A stretch of DNA of 64,000 nt from Acidimicrobiales bacterium. Its GTDB lineage: Bacteria; Actinomycetota; Acidimicrobiia; Acidimicrobiales; Acidimicrobilacustridaceae. The notes under the pieces were generated by a model. The model did no database searches and had not been told where the DNA came from. It saw only the letters and a list, made by a program, of their open reading frames with translations. The DNA lies in contig JAURMR010000037.1 in NCBI GenBank assembly GCA_030830565.1, forward strand, positions 1 to 64,000, in the 5' to 3' direction. Both the position numbers and the translations under genes were made by a program. Positions 1-7,301 of the stretch are shown here, one piece after another. How positions within the stretch are numbered: position 1 is the first letter of the stretch; each line of letters begins with the position of its first letter.

Positions 1-135
1 CCGGTGCCTTCTTGGCAACGCGCTTCTTGGTTGCGCGCTTCTAGGCCGGTGCCTTCTTGGCAACGCGCTTCTTGGTTGCGCGCTTCTTGGCCGGTGCCTT
101 CTTGGCAACGCGCTTCTTGGTTGCGCGCTTCTTAG
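1..135. repeat. Three tandem 45-bp coding repeats
   Basis: Three tandem 45-bp units occupy 1-45, 46-90 and 91-135. By eye they are identical except for one base at 43 (A in unit 1, T in unit 2) and the last bases of unit 3. On the minus strand each unit encodes a 15-residue KKRATKKRVAKKAPA block. More diverged versions with a KKAAPA spacer follow at about 136-250. The array reaches the window edge, so its full copy number is unknown. Such repeats are prone to slippage and to assembly collapse. Confidence 0.9.
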
Positions 136-289
136 CGGGAGCTGCCTTCTTAGCTACGCGCTTCTTGGTTGCGCGCTTCTTAGCGGGAGCTGCCTTCTTT
201 GCAACGCGCTTCTTGGCGGGAGCTGCCTTCTTCGCGGTGCGCTTCTTTGCGGGTGCCTTCTTGGCCGCCCGCTTCTTCACTGCTGCCAT
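41..289 (-). CDS. Lysine/alanine-rich histone H1-like DNA-binding protein
   Basis: The predicted 82-residue protein is almost entirely Lys, Ala, Arg, Pro, Thr and Val, in KKRxxKKAPA-type repeats. It resembles the C-terminal tails of actinobacterial HU/HupB and bacterial histone H1-like proteins, so nucleoid binding through DNA charge neutralisation is likely. No HU fold precedes the tail: the ATG at 287-289 has a strong AGGAGG about 6 nt upstream (295-300) and opens directly into MAAVKKRAAKK. The frame closes at a TAG (41-43) created by one base change in an AAG codon of the 45-bp unit, and the same repeat continues in frame to the window edge. The short protein is therefore either a genuine end or a truncation, sequencing error or assembly error of a longer one. 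Upstream it faces the M20 hydrolase across a 458-bp shared region. Confidence 0.7.
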   Translation of the reverse strand: MAAVKKRAAKKAPAKKRTAKKAAPAKKRVAKKAAPAKKRATKKRVAKKAAPAKKRATKKRVAKKAPAKKRATKKRVAKKAPA

Positions 290-747
290 CTTCGCCTCCT
301 CGGCGTCTTCATGGTTTGTGTAGTGGTACCAACAACAGCTGCATGAATCGCTACTGAAGTGCACGCCGCACATGGTTTGTATGGCGATGCGGAGAAAACG
401 GTACTCACATCGCGCATGCAAATGGTGAATCCGTGGATGCATGTGTTCTTTCGCGCACGTTTTTTCATCGCGAACGTTGATTGAGTTACATGTCGATGCG
501 CATGCGCGCGCGATGTTCGTCGAGCGACTTCTGTGCGCGCTTCGCGGCACTGGAGCGCCTGTTCGGAAAGTTTTCCACAGGCATTTTCCTCAATCAGCAC
601 TTGCTATTTCCGTCGTCACGCCGTTTTTCACGTTCAGCGCACCTATTTGTGACAAATCAGGGTGTTCGTCGCTCTTTACGCGAGTTGTGAACGCGTTTTC
701 TTGAAGATTCGACACTTCAAATAGGTGTGCGTCGTACTGTTCGCGTT
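290..747. promoter_or_regulatory. Divergent intergenic region rich in inverted repeats
   Basis: These 458 bases separate the histone-like gene (minus) from the M20 hydrolase (plus) and should contain both promoters. I found no credible gene or tRNA here. The half next to the M20 gene holds three inverted repeats, listed separately. A TTTTCCACA at about 571-579 is one base from a DnaA box but stands alone. No clear -35/-10 pair is evident. Confidence 0.5.
640..727. repeat. Nested inverted repeats upstream of the M20 gene
   Basis: Three inverted repeats lie within 90 bases. (1) ATTTGTGACAAAT at 645-657 is a perfect palindrome around a central G. (2) TTGAAG at 701-706 pairs with CTTCAA at 715-720 across 8 bases. 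(3) CACCTATTT at 640-648 pairs with AAATAGGTG at 719-727, enclosing the other two. The first has the size and symmetry of a dimeric regulator site. The outer pair could loop the segment or form a transcript structure. Operator function is inference. Confidence 0.5.
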
Positions 748-2103
748 ATGAGCGGAAAAACGCAAAATGGTGAAGAAGAGTGCACTGAACTTCTGCAGGC
801 GCTCATTCGCAACGCGTGCGTCAACGACGGAACGGTTGAGTCAGGTGGCGAAATTCGAAGTGCTTCGGTGCTCGAAAACTTTCTCGAGGGTCCTGGTCTC
901 GAACTCGAAAGTTACGACGCTGCGCCAGGGCGCAGGAGTCTCGTTGCGCGTATCGAAGGGTCTGATCCGACGGCACCGACACTTCTGCTGATGGGCCACA
1001 CCGACGTCGTTCCTGCGAATCCTGACCACTGGTCTCGCGATCCATTCGGCGGTGATCTCGTCGATGGCGAAGTGTGGGGACGTGGCGCGATCGACATGCT
1101 GAATATCACGTCGTCAATGGCAGTCGCATTTAAGCGTTTGGCGCGCTCTGGGTTCACGCCTCGCGGGACGCTGGTGTATCTCGCAGTTGCCGACGAGGAA
1201 TCGAGCGGCGTGTACGGCGCCGACTACCTCATCAATCATGAACGAGATGCGGTGATGGCGGACTACGTCATCACTGAGTCCGGCGGTATTCCGCTGCCGA
1301 GTCCCAATGGCCTCAAGTTGCCAGTTCTTGTAGGGGAAAAGGGGCTCTTTGGTATTCGCATCAGAGTCGGCGGAACCGCTGGGCACGGTTCGCAGCCCTA
1401 CAAGACCGACAACGCCCTTCTCACTGCGGCCGAAGTCGTTCGGCGCATCGGCGAGTTTCAGCCCGAGACACATATCCACGACATCTGGCGTCGGTTCATC
1501 GAATCAATGGGATATCCCGAAGAGATCACTGGGCCGTTGCTTTCGAAAGACGGACTCGACGACATTCTCGAGCACCTTCCCCTTGCCATGGCTCGTCAGT
1601 TCCACGCGTGCACCCATACGACATTTGCTCCCACCGTGATCCATGGTGGTTCGAAGATCAACGTCATCCCCGACTCTGTGGAGCTCGATGTCGATATCCG
1701 CACGCTTCCGGGCCATGACGCTGAAATGGTTATGGCGGAATTGCTCCTCGCTCTCGGAGACTTGGCCGAAGCGGTCACGATTGAACAAGTCAATTACGAC
1801 CCGTCGAGCTCGTCGCCGACTGACACGCCACTTTGGGAGTCGCTGTCGCGAGTTACCCAGCAGTGGTATCCGGGATCAGAGACCGTTCCGTTCCTTACCG
1901 TTGGCGCGACCGATGCGAGGTTCTTCCGTCGTGCCGACAAAGTCGCCTACGGGTTTGGACTCTTCAGCGAGAACCTGTCGTTCGAAGACTTCGGCCGGAT
2001 GTTCCACGGCGATGATGAACGCATCGATACTCGTTCGCTCGGACTCTCCACCGAAATGTGGGAAGCCGTAGCGAATGATCTTCTGCTGAGCCGAGAAGGC
2101 TGA
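748..2103 (+). CDS. M20 family metallopeptidase / amidohydrolase
   Basis: This 451-residue protein belongs to the M20 family of di-zinc hydrolases (carboxypeptidase, acetylornithine deacetylase and succinyl-diaminopimelate desuccinylase relatives). The first metal-ligand motif GHTDVVP is near residue 82, the second region DEESSG near 150, and ESGG follows. The lid/dimerisation domain sits around GGTAGHGSQPYKTDNA, and the C-terminal part carries a FHGDDER segment typical of the last ligand. Its actual substrate cannot be read from sequence. The ATG at 748 is preferred; a GTG at 727 would add seven residues but overlaps an inverted repeat, and neither has a strong ribosome binding site. The gene stands alone, convergent with kgd. 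Confidence 0.85.
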   Translation: MSGKTQNGEEECTELLQALIRNACVNDGTVESGGEIRSASVLENFLEGPGLELESYDAAPGRRSLVARIEGSDPTAPTLLLMGHTDVVPANPDHWSRDPFGGDLVDGEVWGRGAIDMLNITSSMAVAFKRLARSGFTPRGTLVYLAVADEESSGVYGADYLINHERDAVMADYVITESGGIPLPSPNGLKLPVLVGEKGLFGIRIRVGGTAGHGSQPYKTDNALLTAAEVVRRIGEFQPETHIHDIWRRFIESMGYPEEITGPLLSKDGLDDILEHLPLAMARQFHACTHTTFAPTVIHGGSKINVIPDSVELDVDIRTLPGHDAEMVMAELLLALGDLAEAVTIEQVNYDPSSSSPTDTPLWESLSRVTQQWYPGSETVPFLTVGATDARFFRRADKVAYGFGLFSENLSFEDFGRMFHGDDERIDTRSLGLSTEMWEAVANDLLLSREG

Positions 2104-2106
2104 AAA

Positions 2107-2128
2107 GGCGGGGCACGAGCGCCCCGCC
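2107..2128 (-). terminator. Intrinsic terminator of kgd
   Basis: GGCGGGGC (2107-2114) pairs perfectly with GCCCCGCC (2121-2128) around a six-base loop. Read on the minus strand the stem is followed by TTTT. It lies just past the kgd stop and right after the stop of the convergent M20 gene, so it may act in both directions. Confidence 0.75.
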
Positions 2129-2130
2129 GA

Positions 2131-5100
2131 TCAGATTCCGCCGAGCGCTGATTCCATGAGGTCGTGGACCTCAGCGTGGTGGATCGCATGCGAGCCAGTC
2201 GCTGGGCTTGCCGATTCCTGACGACTCACACGACGGATCTTGTGAGTGTCGTCATGCGCTTCGTACAAGCGACCCTTGATGTGATTCCAGGCGCCCATGT
2301 TCTCGGGCTCTTCTTGGAGCCACACGATCTCATCCGCGTTCGCATACTTCTCAACGATGCGCGCAACGTCGGCATACGGCCACGGGTAGAGCTGCTCAAC
2401 TCGAGCAATGGCAACCGGAGCACCCATCTCATCTCGAGCGGCTTGGGCTTCGACGCCGATCTTTCCGGAAGCAAACACGATGCGACGCACAGATGCGGGA
2501 TCGGTCACGCCATTGTCATCAAGCACTTCCTCGAATGAACCATGAATGAGTTCACTGACGGGTGAACGTGTGGTCTTGGCTCGAAGGAGTGACTTCGGCG
2601 TAAACACGACGAGCGGCTTGCGTAAGTCGCGACGAACTTGGCGGCGCAGCAGATGGAAGAACTGTGCTGCGGTCGTTGCATTGCAGACCTGAATGTTGTC
2701 GCCAGCCGAAAGCGTGAGGAAGCGTTCGATACGAGCCGATGAATGCTCGGGACCTTGGCCTTCATAGCCGTGAGGCAGAAGCATGACGAGGCCAGAGGTC
2801 TGACCCCACTTGTCTTCAGCGGCCACGAGGAAGTTGTCGATGATGACCTGCGCGCCGTTCATAAAGTCGCCGAACTGCGCTTCCCAGACGACGAGGGCTT
2901 CCTTATTGACGACTGAGTAGCCGTATTCGAAACCAAGAACAGCGAATTCGGAAAGCAGTGAGTCGTAGATCCAGAACTTGGCGTCATCGCGAGCGGCGTC
3001 GGCGAGGGGGATGTACACACCGGCGGTGTCGTAATCGATAAGAGCCGCGTGGCGATGCGAGAACGTGCCACGGCGGGAGTCCTCGCCCGAAACGCGAACG
3101 GAGGTTCCTTCGTAGAGGAGCGTTCCATAGGCGAGTGCTTCGCCGAGGGCCCAGTCGACTTCGCCTTCTTCGACGTACATCTTGTGTCGGCCTTCGAACT
3201 GCTTGGCCAGTTTGGGATGAACGGTGAAGCCTTCAGGAACGTTTTCGATGGCAGCGAAGACCGCATCAAGCTCCTCTTTCGACGCGCCCGTATCGACGTG
3301 CGGAAGGACGCCGCTAAATACTCGTTCGGGAGCATGTTCAAGTGGAGGAGGTGCGTCTTGTGAGCGGGTCGCGTCAAGAGCAACCTGCAGGCGAGCCTGG
3401 AAATCGTCGAGAGCCGCTTCTGCTTCTTCAAGAGAAATATCGCCGCGACGCATGAGCGCTTCGGTGTAGAGCTTGCGAACCGAACGCGTTTCGTCGATGC
3501 GCTTGTACATAAGCGGCTGCGTGTAGCTCGGATCGTCGCCTTCGTTGTGGCCATGGCGTCGGTAACACACCATGTCGATGACGACATCGCGGTTGAAGGT
3601 TCGTCGGTAATCGAATGCCAAACGTGCGACACGAATGACTGCTTCGGGGTCGTCGCCGTTTACGTGGAAAATCGGTGCCTGCACCATCTTGGCGACATCG
3701 GTGGAGTACACCGAGGAACGCGCTTCGGAAGGTGCAGTGGTGAATCCAACCTGATTGTTGATGATGACGTGAACAGTGCCGCCAACGCGGTAACCGGTGA
3801 TCTCCGAAAGGTTGAGCGTCTCGGCGACGATGCCCTGGCCTGCAAATGCTGCATCGCCGTGCACGAGGATCGGCAGCACCGGGTAATCGCCCGGAGGCTC
3901 GATTTGATCCATCTTGGCTCGGGCCATGCCGACAACAACCGGGTTGACAGCTTCGAGATGTGAAGGATTCGCCGCGAGCTCGACTTCGATCGTGTTGCCG
4001 GCGGGGCTGGTGAAGATTCCGGTCTGGCCGAGGTGGTACTTCACATCGCCAGAACCCTGAATCGATTCAGGGTCGATGTTGCCTTCGAATTCCGTGAAGA
4101 GCTGCTCGTATTGCTTACCCACGATGTTCACGAGCACGTTGAGTCGGCCGCGATGGGCCATGCCGATGACCGATGACTGCATCGAAGCGTCGGCAGCAGA
4201 GGACAAGAGTGAATCAAGCAACGGAATTGCTGATTCGGCACCTTCGATGCCGAATCGCTTCTGCCCGAGATATTTCGTGCCGAGGAAGCGCTCAAGCGCT
4301 TCAGCAGCATTGAGGCGTTCAAGGATGTGGCGCTTCTCTTCAATGGAAAGCTCGAACTTGACGCCTTCAACCTGCTTCTGAATCCACGCCTTTTGTGCGG
4401 GATCCTGAATGTGCATGTATTCAATGCCGATTGTGCGGCAGTAGGCAGAACGAAGAACATCAAGAATCGAAGCCAACGTCATTCGGTCGCGGCCGGCGAG
4501 TCCACCAGTGAGGAATTCGCGATCGAAATCCCAAATCGTTAGGCCGTAGGCGGCGGGATCAAGTTCGGGATGCAGATGGTGCTCGGTGAGATCGAGGGGA
4601 TCGAGATCGGTATCGAGATGACCGCGAACCCGGAACATGTTGATGAGCGCACGAACTTGAAGATTCTTCTCGAGCATCAACTGTTCGTGATCGTTGGGGT
4701 TGACGTCGCGAGCCCAGTCGACCGGTTCGTAGGGCAGGCCAAGGGATTCGAAGATCTCTTCGTAGAACTCGTGCTCGCCCATGAGCAGTTCTTGAATGCG
4801 TTTCAGGAACAGACCCGACTCGGCACCTTGAATGATGCGGTGGTCGTAGGTCGAGGTCATTGTCATGACTTTGGACATGCCCAACGATGCAATGGTCGCC
4901 GGATCGGCACCACGAAATGCGATCGGGTAGTCAAGAGAACCAACACCAACGATGACGCCTTGTCCCGGCATCAGTCGCGGAACAGACTGAAGCGTTCCGA
5001 TTGTGCCCGGGTTGGTGAGGGTGACCGTTGCGCCGGCAAAGTCGTCGGGCGTCAACTTGTTTGAGCGCACCTTGCGTACGAGTTCTTCGTACGAATCTAA

Positions 5101-5748
5101 GAACTGGGCGAAATCAAGTGACTGAGCATTCTTGATGCACGGAACAAGAAGAGATCGGCTTCCGTCGCTCTTTTCAACGTCAACAGCAAGGCCGAGGCCG
5201 ACATTTTCATTGCGAACGACATAGGGCTTGCCGTCGGCATCGGTAGTGAACGAAGAGTTCATGACCGGAGTGCCATCGACGATCGCGCGAACGATCGCGT
5301 AGCCAATGATGTGTGTAAAGGAAACCTTGCCGCTGCGACTGCGAGAGAGGTAGCCGTTGATCGACTTGCGGTTTACCTCAAGAAGCTTTGTGGGGATCTC
5401 TCGGAACGAGGTCGCGGTCGGAACCTCGAGGCTTGCTTCCATGTTGGCGACAATGCGGGCGGCGGCTCCGCGCAACGGCGTGCCTTCGGGCGCTGCAGGT
5501 GCAGCGGTACTCGCAGCAGGCGTTGGAGCAATTGGCGACGGAGGAGCAGCTGGTGGTGCAGCAGGCGCCGATGCGGCAGCCGCAGCAACGTTGGACGCTG
5601 TCACGTTTCCTGAACCGGGTGCATACCCGGCAAAGAACTCGCGCCAGCTTTCGCTCACTGAGGAAGGGTCGGAGCGGAACTGTTCGAACATTTCGTCGAC
5701 GAGCCACGCGTTTGGTCCTGCGATGGGGGAAGCAGAGTCATCAGCCAC
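2131..5748 (-). CDS. kgd: Multifunctional 2-oxoglutarate metabolism enzyme Kgd
   Basis: The 1205-residue protein matches the actinobacterial fused E2-like/E1 2-oxoglutarate dehydrogenase/decarboxylase (mycobacterial Kgd is about 1230 residues). A short N-terminal segment (NAWLVDEMFEQF) is followed by an Ala/Pro linker (about 45-85). Next comes a succinyltransferase-like E2 core ending at TYDHRIIQGAESG near residue 300, without a lipoyl domain. The thiamine-diphosphate E1 part fills the rest, with MAHRGRLNVL, HGDAAFAGQG and INNQVGFTT. It oxidises or decarboxylates 2-oxoglutarate in the TCA cycle, usually with DlaT and Lpd supplied elsewhere. The GTG at 5746-5748 fits family N-termini; the open frame extends further upstream but loses similarity. 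It diverges from xth with only 76 bp between, and ends at a good terminator. Confidence 0.95.
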   Translation of the reverse strand: MADDSASPIAGPNAWLVDEMFEQFRSDPSSVSESWREFFAGYAPGSGNVTASNVAAAAASAPAAPPAAPPSPIAPTPAASTAAPAAPEGTPLRGAAARIVANMEASLEVPTATSFREIPTKLLEVNRKSINGYLSRSRSGKVSFTHIIGYAIVRAIVDGTPVMNSSFTTDADGKPYVVRNENVGLGLAVDVEKSDGSRSLLVPCIKNAQSLDFAQFLDSYEELVRKVRSNKLTPDDFAGATVTLTNPGTIGTLQSVPRLMPGQGVIVGVGSLDYPIAFRGADPATIASLGMSKVMTMTSTYDHRIIQGAESGLFLKRIQELLMGEHEFYEEIFESLGLPYEPVDWARDVNPNDHEQLMLEKNLQVRALINMFRVRGHLDTDLDPLDLTEHHLHPELDPAAYGLTIWDFDREFLTGGLAGRDRMTLASILDVLRSAYCRTIGIEYMHIQDPAQKAWIQKQVEGVKFELSIEEKRHILERLNAAEALERFLGTKYLGQKRFGIEGAESAIPLLDSLLSSAADASMQSSVIGMAHRGRLNVLVNIVGKQYEQLFTEFEGNIDPESIQGSGDVKYHLGQTGIFTSPAGNTIEVELAANPSHLEAVNPVVVGMARAKMDQIEPPGDYPVLPILVHGDAAFAGQGIVAETLNLSEITGYRVGGTVHVIINNQVGFTTAPSEARSSVYSTDVAKMVQAPIFHVNGDDPEAVIRVARLAFDYRRTFNRDVVIDMVCYRRHGHNEGDDPSYTQPLMYKRIDETRSVRKLYTEALMRRGDISLEEAEAALDDFQARLQVALDATRSQDAPPPLEHAPERVFSGVLPHVDTGASKEELDAVFAAIENVPEGFTVHPKLAKQFEGRHKMYVEEGEVDWALGEALAYGTLLYEGTSVRVSGEDSRRGTFSHRHAALIDYDTAGVYIPLADAARDDAKFWIYDSLLSEFAVLGFEYGYSVVNKEALVVWEAQFGDFMNGAQVIIDNFLVAAEDKWGQTSGLVMLLPHGYEGQGPEHSSARIERFLTLSAGDNIQVCNATTAAQFFHLLRRQVRRDLRKPLVVFTPKSLLRAKTTRSPVSELIHGSFEEVLDDNGVTDPASVRRIVFASGKIGVEAQAARDEMGAPVAIARVEQLYPWPYADVARIVEKYANADEIVWLQEEPENMGAWNHIKGRLYEAHDDTHKIRRVSRQESASPATGSHAIHHAEVHDLMESALGGI

Positions 5749-5824
5749 GTTGATCGACTCTATCGGTGACGCCGGAGCCCGGTGGCAGTGGGCCGAGACG
5801 CCGAGGCCGATAGATTCGGCGACC

Positions 5825-6598
5825 GTGCTGCGAATCGTGACGTGGAATGTGAACTCGTTGAAGGCCCGGCTCCCTCGAGTGGAGCAATGGCTCACCGAGA
5901 ATGGCCCCGAGGTCATCTGTCTCCAAGAGACCAAGATGAAGGATTCGGCGTTTCCCGCCGAAGTTTTCAATGCAATGGGCTACGAAACCGCTCATCATGG
6001 TCAGGGCCAATGGAATGGGGTAGCGATCCTTTCCAAAGTGGGGCTCGACAACGTGATTGCGGGCTGGGACGACGACGGTCCCGAAGACACCGACGCTCGA
6101 ATCCTGTGGGCGACCTGCGGCGGTGTCCGGGTGGCGAGCGCCTATGTGCCCAACGGCCGGGCTCTCGATGACCCTCACTACACCTACAAACTCGGATGGC
6201 TCGAGCGTCTGCGCCAAACCCTCATCCGCCGTGAAGACGCCGCCACGGAGCTGGCGGTTTGTGGCGATTTCAACATCTGCCCCGACGACCGGGATGTCTG
6301 GAGTCCCGAGGCATGGGCGGGCACTACCCATGTGAGCGAGCCCGAGCGCGAGGCACTGCGAGCGCTCGAAGCCTGGGGCCTTGAAGACGTGTATCGCCGT
6401 CATCATTCCGAAGGCGGCCTCTATTCCTTCTGGGATTATCGAGGCGGAGATTTCCATCAGGGCCGCGGACTTCGAATCGACCTCATCATGGCGACGGCGT
6501 CGCTCGCTGCCCGGTCTGTCGATGCACGGGTCGATCGCGATGCCCGCAAGGGCGAGAAGCCCAGCGACCACGCTCCAGTGATTGCGCAGTTCGACTGA
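5825..6598 (+). CDS. xth: Exodeoxyribonuclease III
   Basis: This 257-residue protein is an exonuclease III/AP endonuclease of the EEP superfamily, cutting 5' to abasic sites in base-excision repair. Visible motifs are TWNVNSLKARL at the N-terminus, the metal-binding LQETKM, the central CGDFNICPDD, and the C-terminal RIDLIMATASL and SDHAPV with the catalytic Asp-His. The GTG at 5825 starts the family's usual N-terminus; the open frame upstream is antisense to kgd and not expected to be coding. The stop overlaps the start of the following thioesterase (TGATG), so the two are probably co-translated. Confidence 0.92.
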   Translation: MLRIVTWNVNSLKARLPRVEQWLTENGPEVICLQETKMKDSAFPAEVFNAMGYETAHHGQGQWNGVAILSKVGLDNVIAGWDDDGPEDTDARILWATCGGVRVASAYVPNGRALDDPHYTYKLGWLERLRQTLIRREDAATELAVCGDFNICPDDRDVWSPEAWAGTTHVSEPEREALRALEAWGLEDVYRRHHSEGGLYSFWDYRGGDFHQGRGLRIDLIMATASLAARSVDARVDRDARKGEKPSDHAPVIAQFD

Positions 6599-7290
6599 TG
6601 GACTCTCCGCCGCCAATCGACATCACGAATGTTTTCGGCGTCGGTGGCCACGGGTGGGATTCACCCGAACTGCGGGCGGTCACTCCCGAACAACAGGCTG
6701 CTCGGAACGTTGCCGAGGCACTTCGCAGGTTGGCCCGAGAACTCGAGACCACGTCAGCGACGATCGAGGAACTCGGAGTTCTCGCTGTCGATATCGATCG
6801 GTTGACCTCCTCGCTCGAAGATGGCAAACGAGTGGTGACGACCGCCGGCGATACGCCCGATGTCGTGTATCAAGGTCACCGTCTCCGTGAGCGCAGTCCG
6901 TTCATCGGTCGAGCGAATCCGGTGGCGCTTCCGCTGATCGTTGAATTCGTTGATGGCGGTATCGACGCCGTCGCGAATTTCGGCACGTTGTACGAGGGTC
7001 CGCCGGGATGCCTGCACGGTGGTTACATCGCCGGCATTTTCGATGAAGTCCTCGGCGCAGCACAGACACTTTCTGGGCAAGCAGGTATGACTGGTCGCCT
7101 CACGATTCATTACCGCAGCCCAACGCCGCTCAATACTGACCTTCATTTGAAGGCACGGCTTGAGTCCGTGAGCGGCCGCAAGATTTTGTGCAAGGGAACA
7201 CTTCATGCTGGCGATCGTCTTTGTGCCGAGGCAGAAGGTCTGTTTATCGCCGTTGATCCAAAGAAATTGATGGAACTGGGCGGCGCCTGA
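6598..7290 (+). CDS. PaaI-type hotdog-fold thioesterase
   Basis: This 230-residue protein has a C-terminal hotdog domain of the PaaI/4HBT thioesterase superfamily, which hydrolyses acyl-CoA thioesters. The core is GCLHGGYIAGIFDEVLG (about 140-156), carrying the His-Gly-Gly and catalytic acidic residue on the long helix, followed by LTIHYRSPTPL and GKTL-like beta strands ending in AEAEGLFIAV. The first 90 residues form a helical extension beyond the minimal domain. It overlaps the xth stop by one base. Its substrate is unknown. The end is convergent with the UvrD2-like helicase after 11 bp. Confidence 0.8.
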   Translation: MDSPPPIDITNVFGVGGHGWDSPELRAVTPEQQAARNVAEALRRLARELETTSATIEELGVLAVDIDRLTSSLEDGKRVVTTAGDTPDVVYQGHRLRERSPFIGRANPVALPLIVEFVDGGIDAVANFGTLYEGPPGCLHGGYIAGIFDEVLGAAQTLSGQAGMTGRLTIHYRSPTPLNTDLHLKARLESVSGRKILCKGTLHAGDRLCAEAEGLFIAVDPKKLMELGGA

Positions 7291-7301
7291 ACGGCGAAAG
7301 A

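Noticed and set aside
1..135. 45-bp repeats as a CRISPR array
   Set aside because: The units are contiguous without spacers, encode a repeated peptide, and no cas genes occur.
57..323. Leu/Phe/Ala-rich open frame on the plus strand opposite the histone-like gene
   Set aside because: It is a mirror of the lysine-rich repeat; LVARFLAGA-type repeats come from reading the complement of KKRATKK units. No ribosome binding site or function.
571..579. TTTTCCACA as part of a replication origin
   Set aside because: A single imperfect DnaA box with no cluster, no dnaA/dnaN/gyrB and no AT-rich unwinding element nearby.
3547..3963. Plus-strand open frames within kgd
   Set aside because: Shadows of the highly conserved minus-strand E1 domain; no ribosome binding sites or known motifs.
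5357..5824. N-terminal extension of exonuclease III (413-residue frame)
   Set aside because: The extra part is antisense to kgd, and the exonuclease family starts at the conserved TWNVNSLK strand; GTG at 5825 fits.
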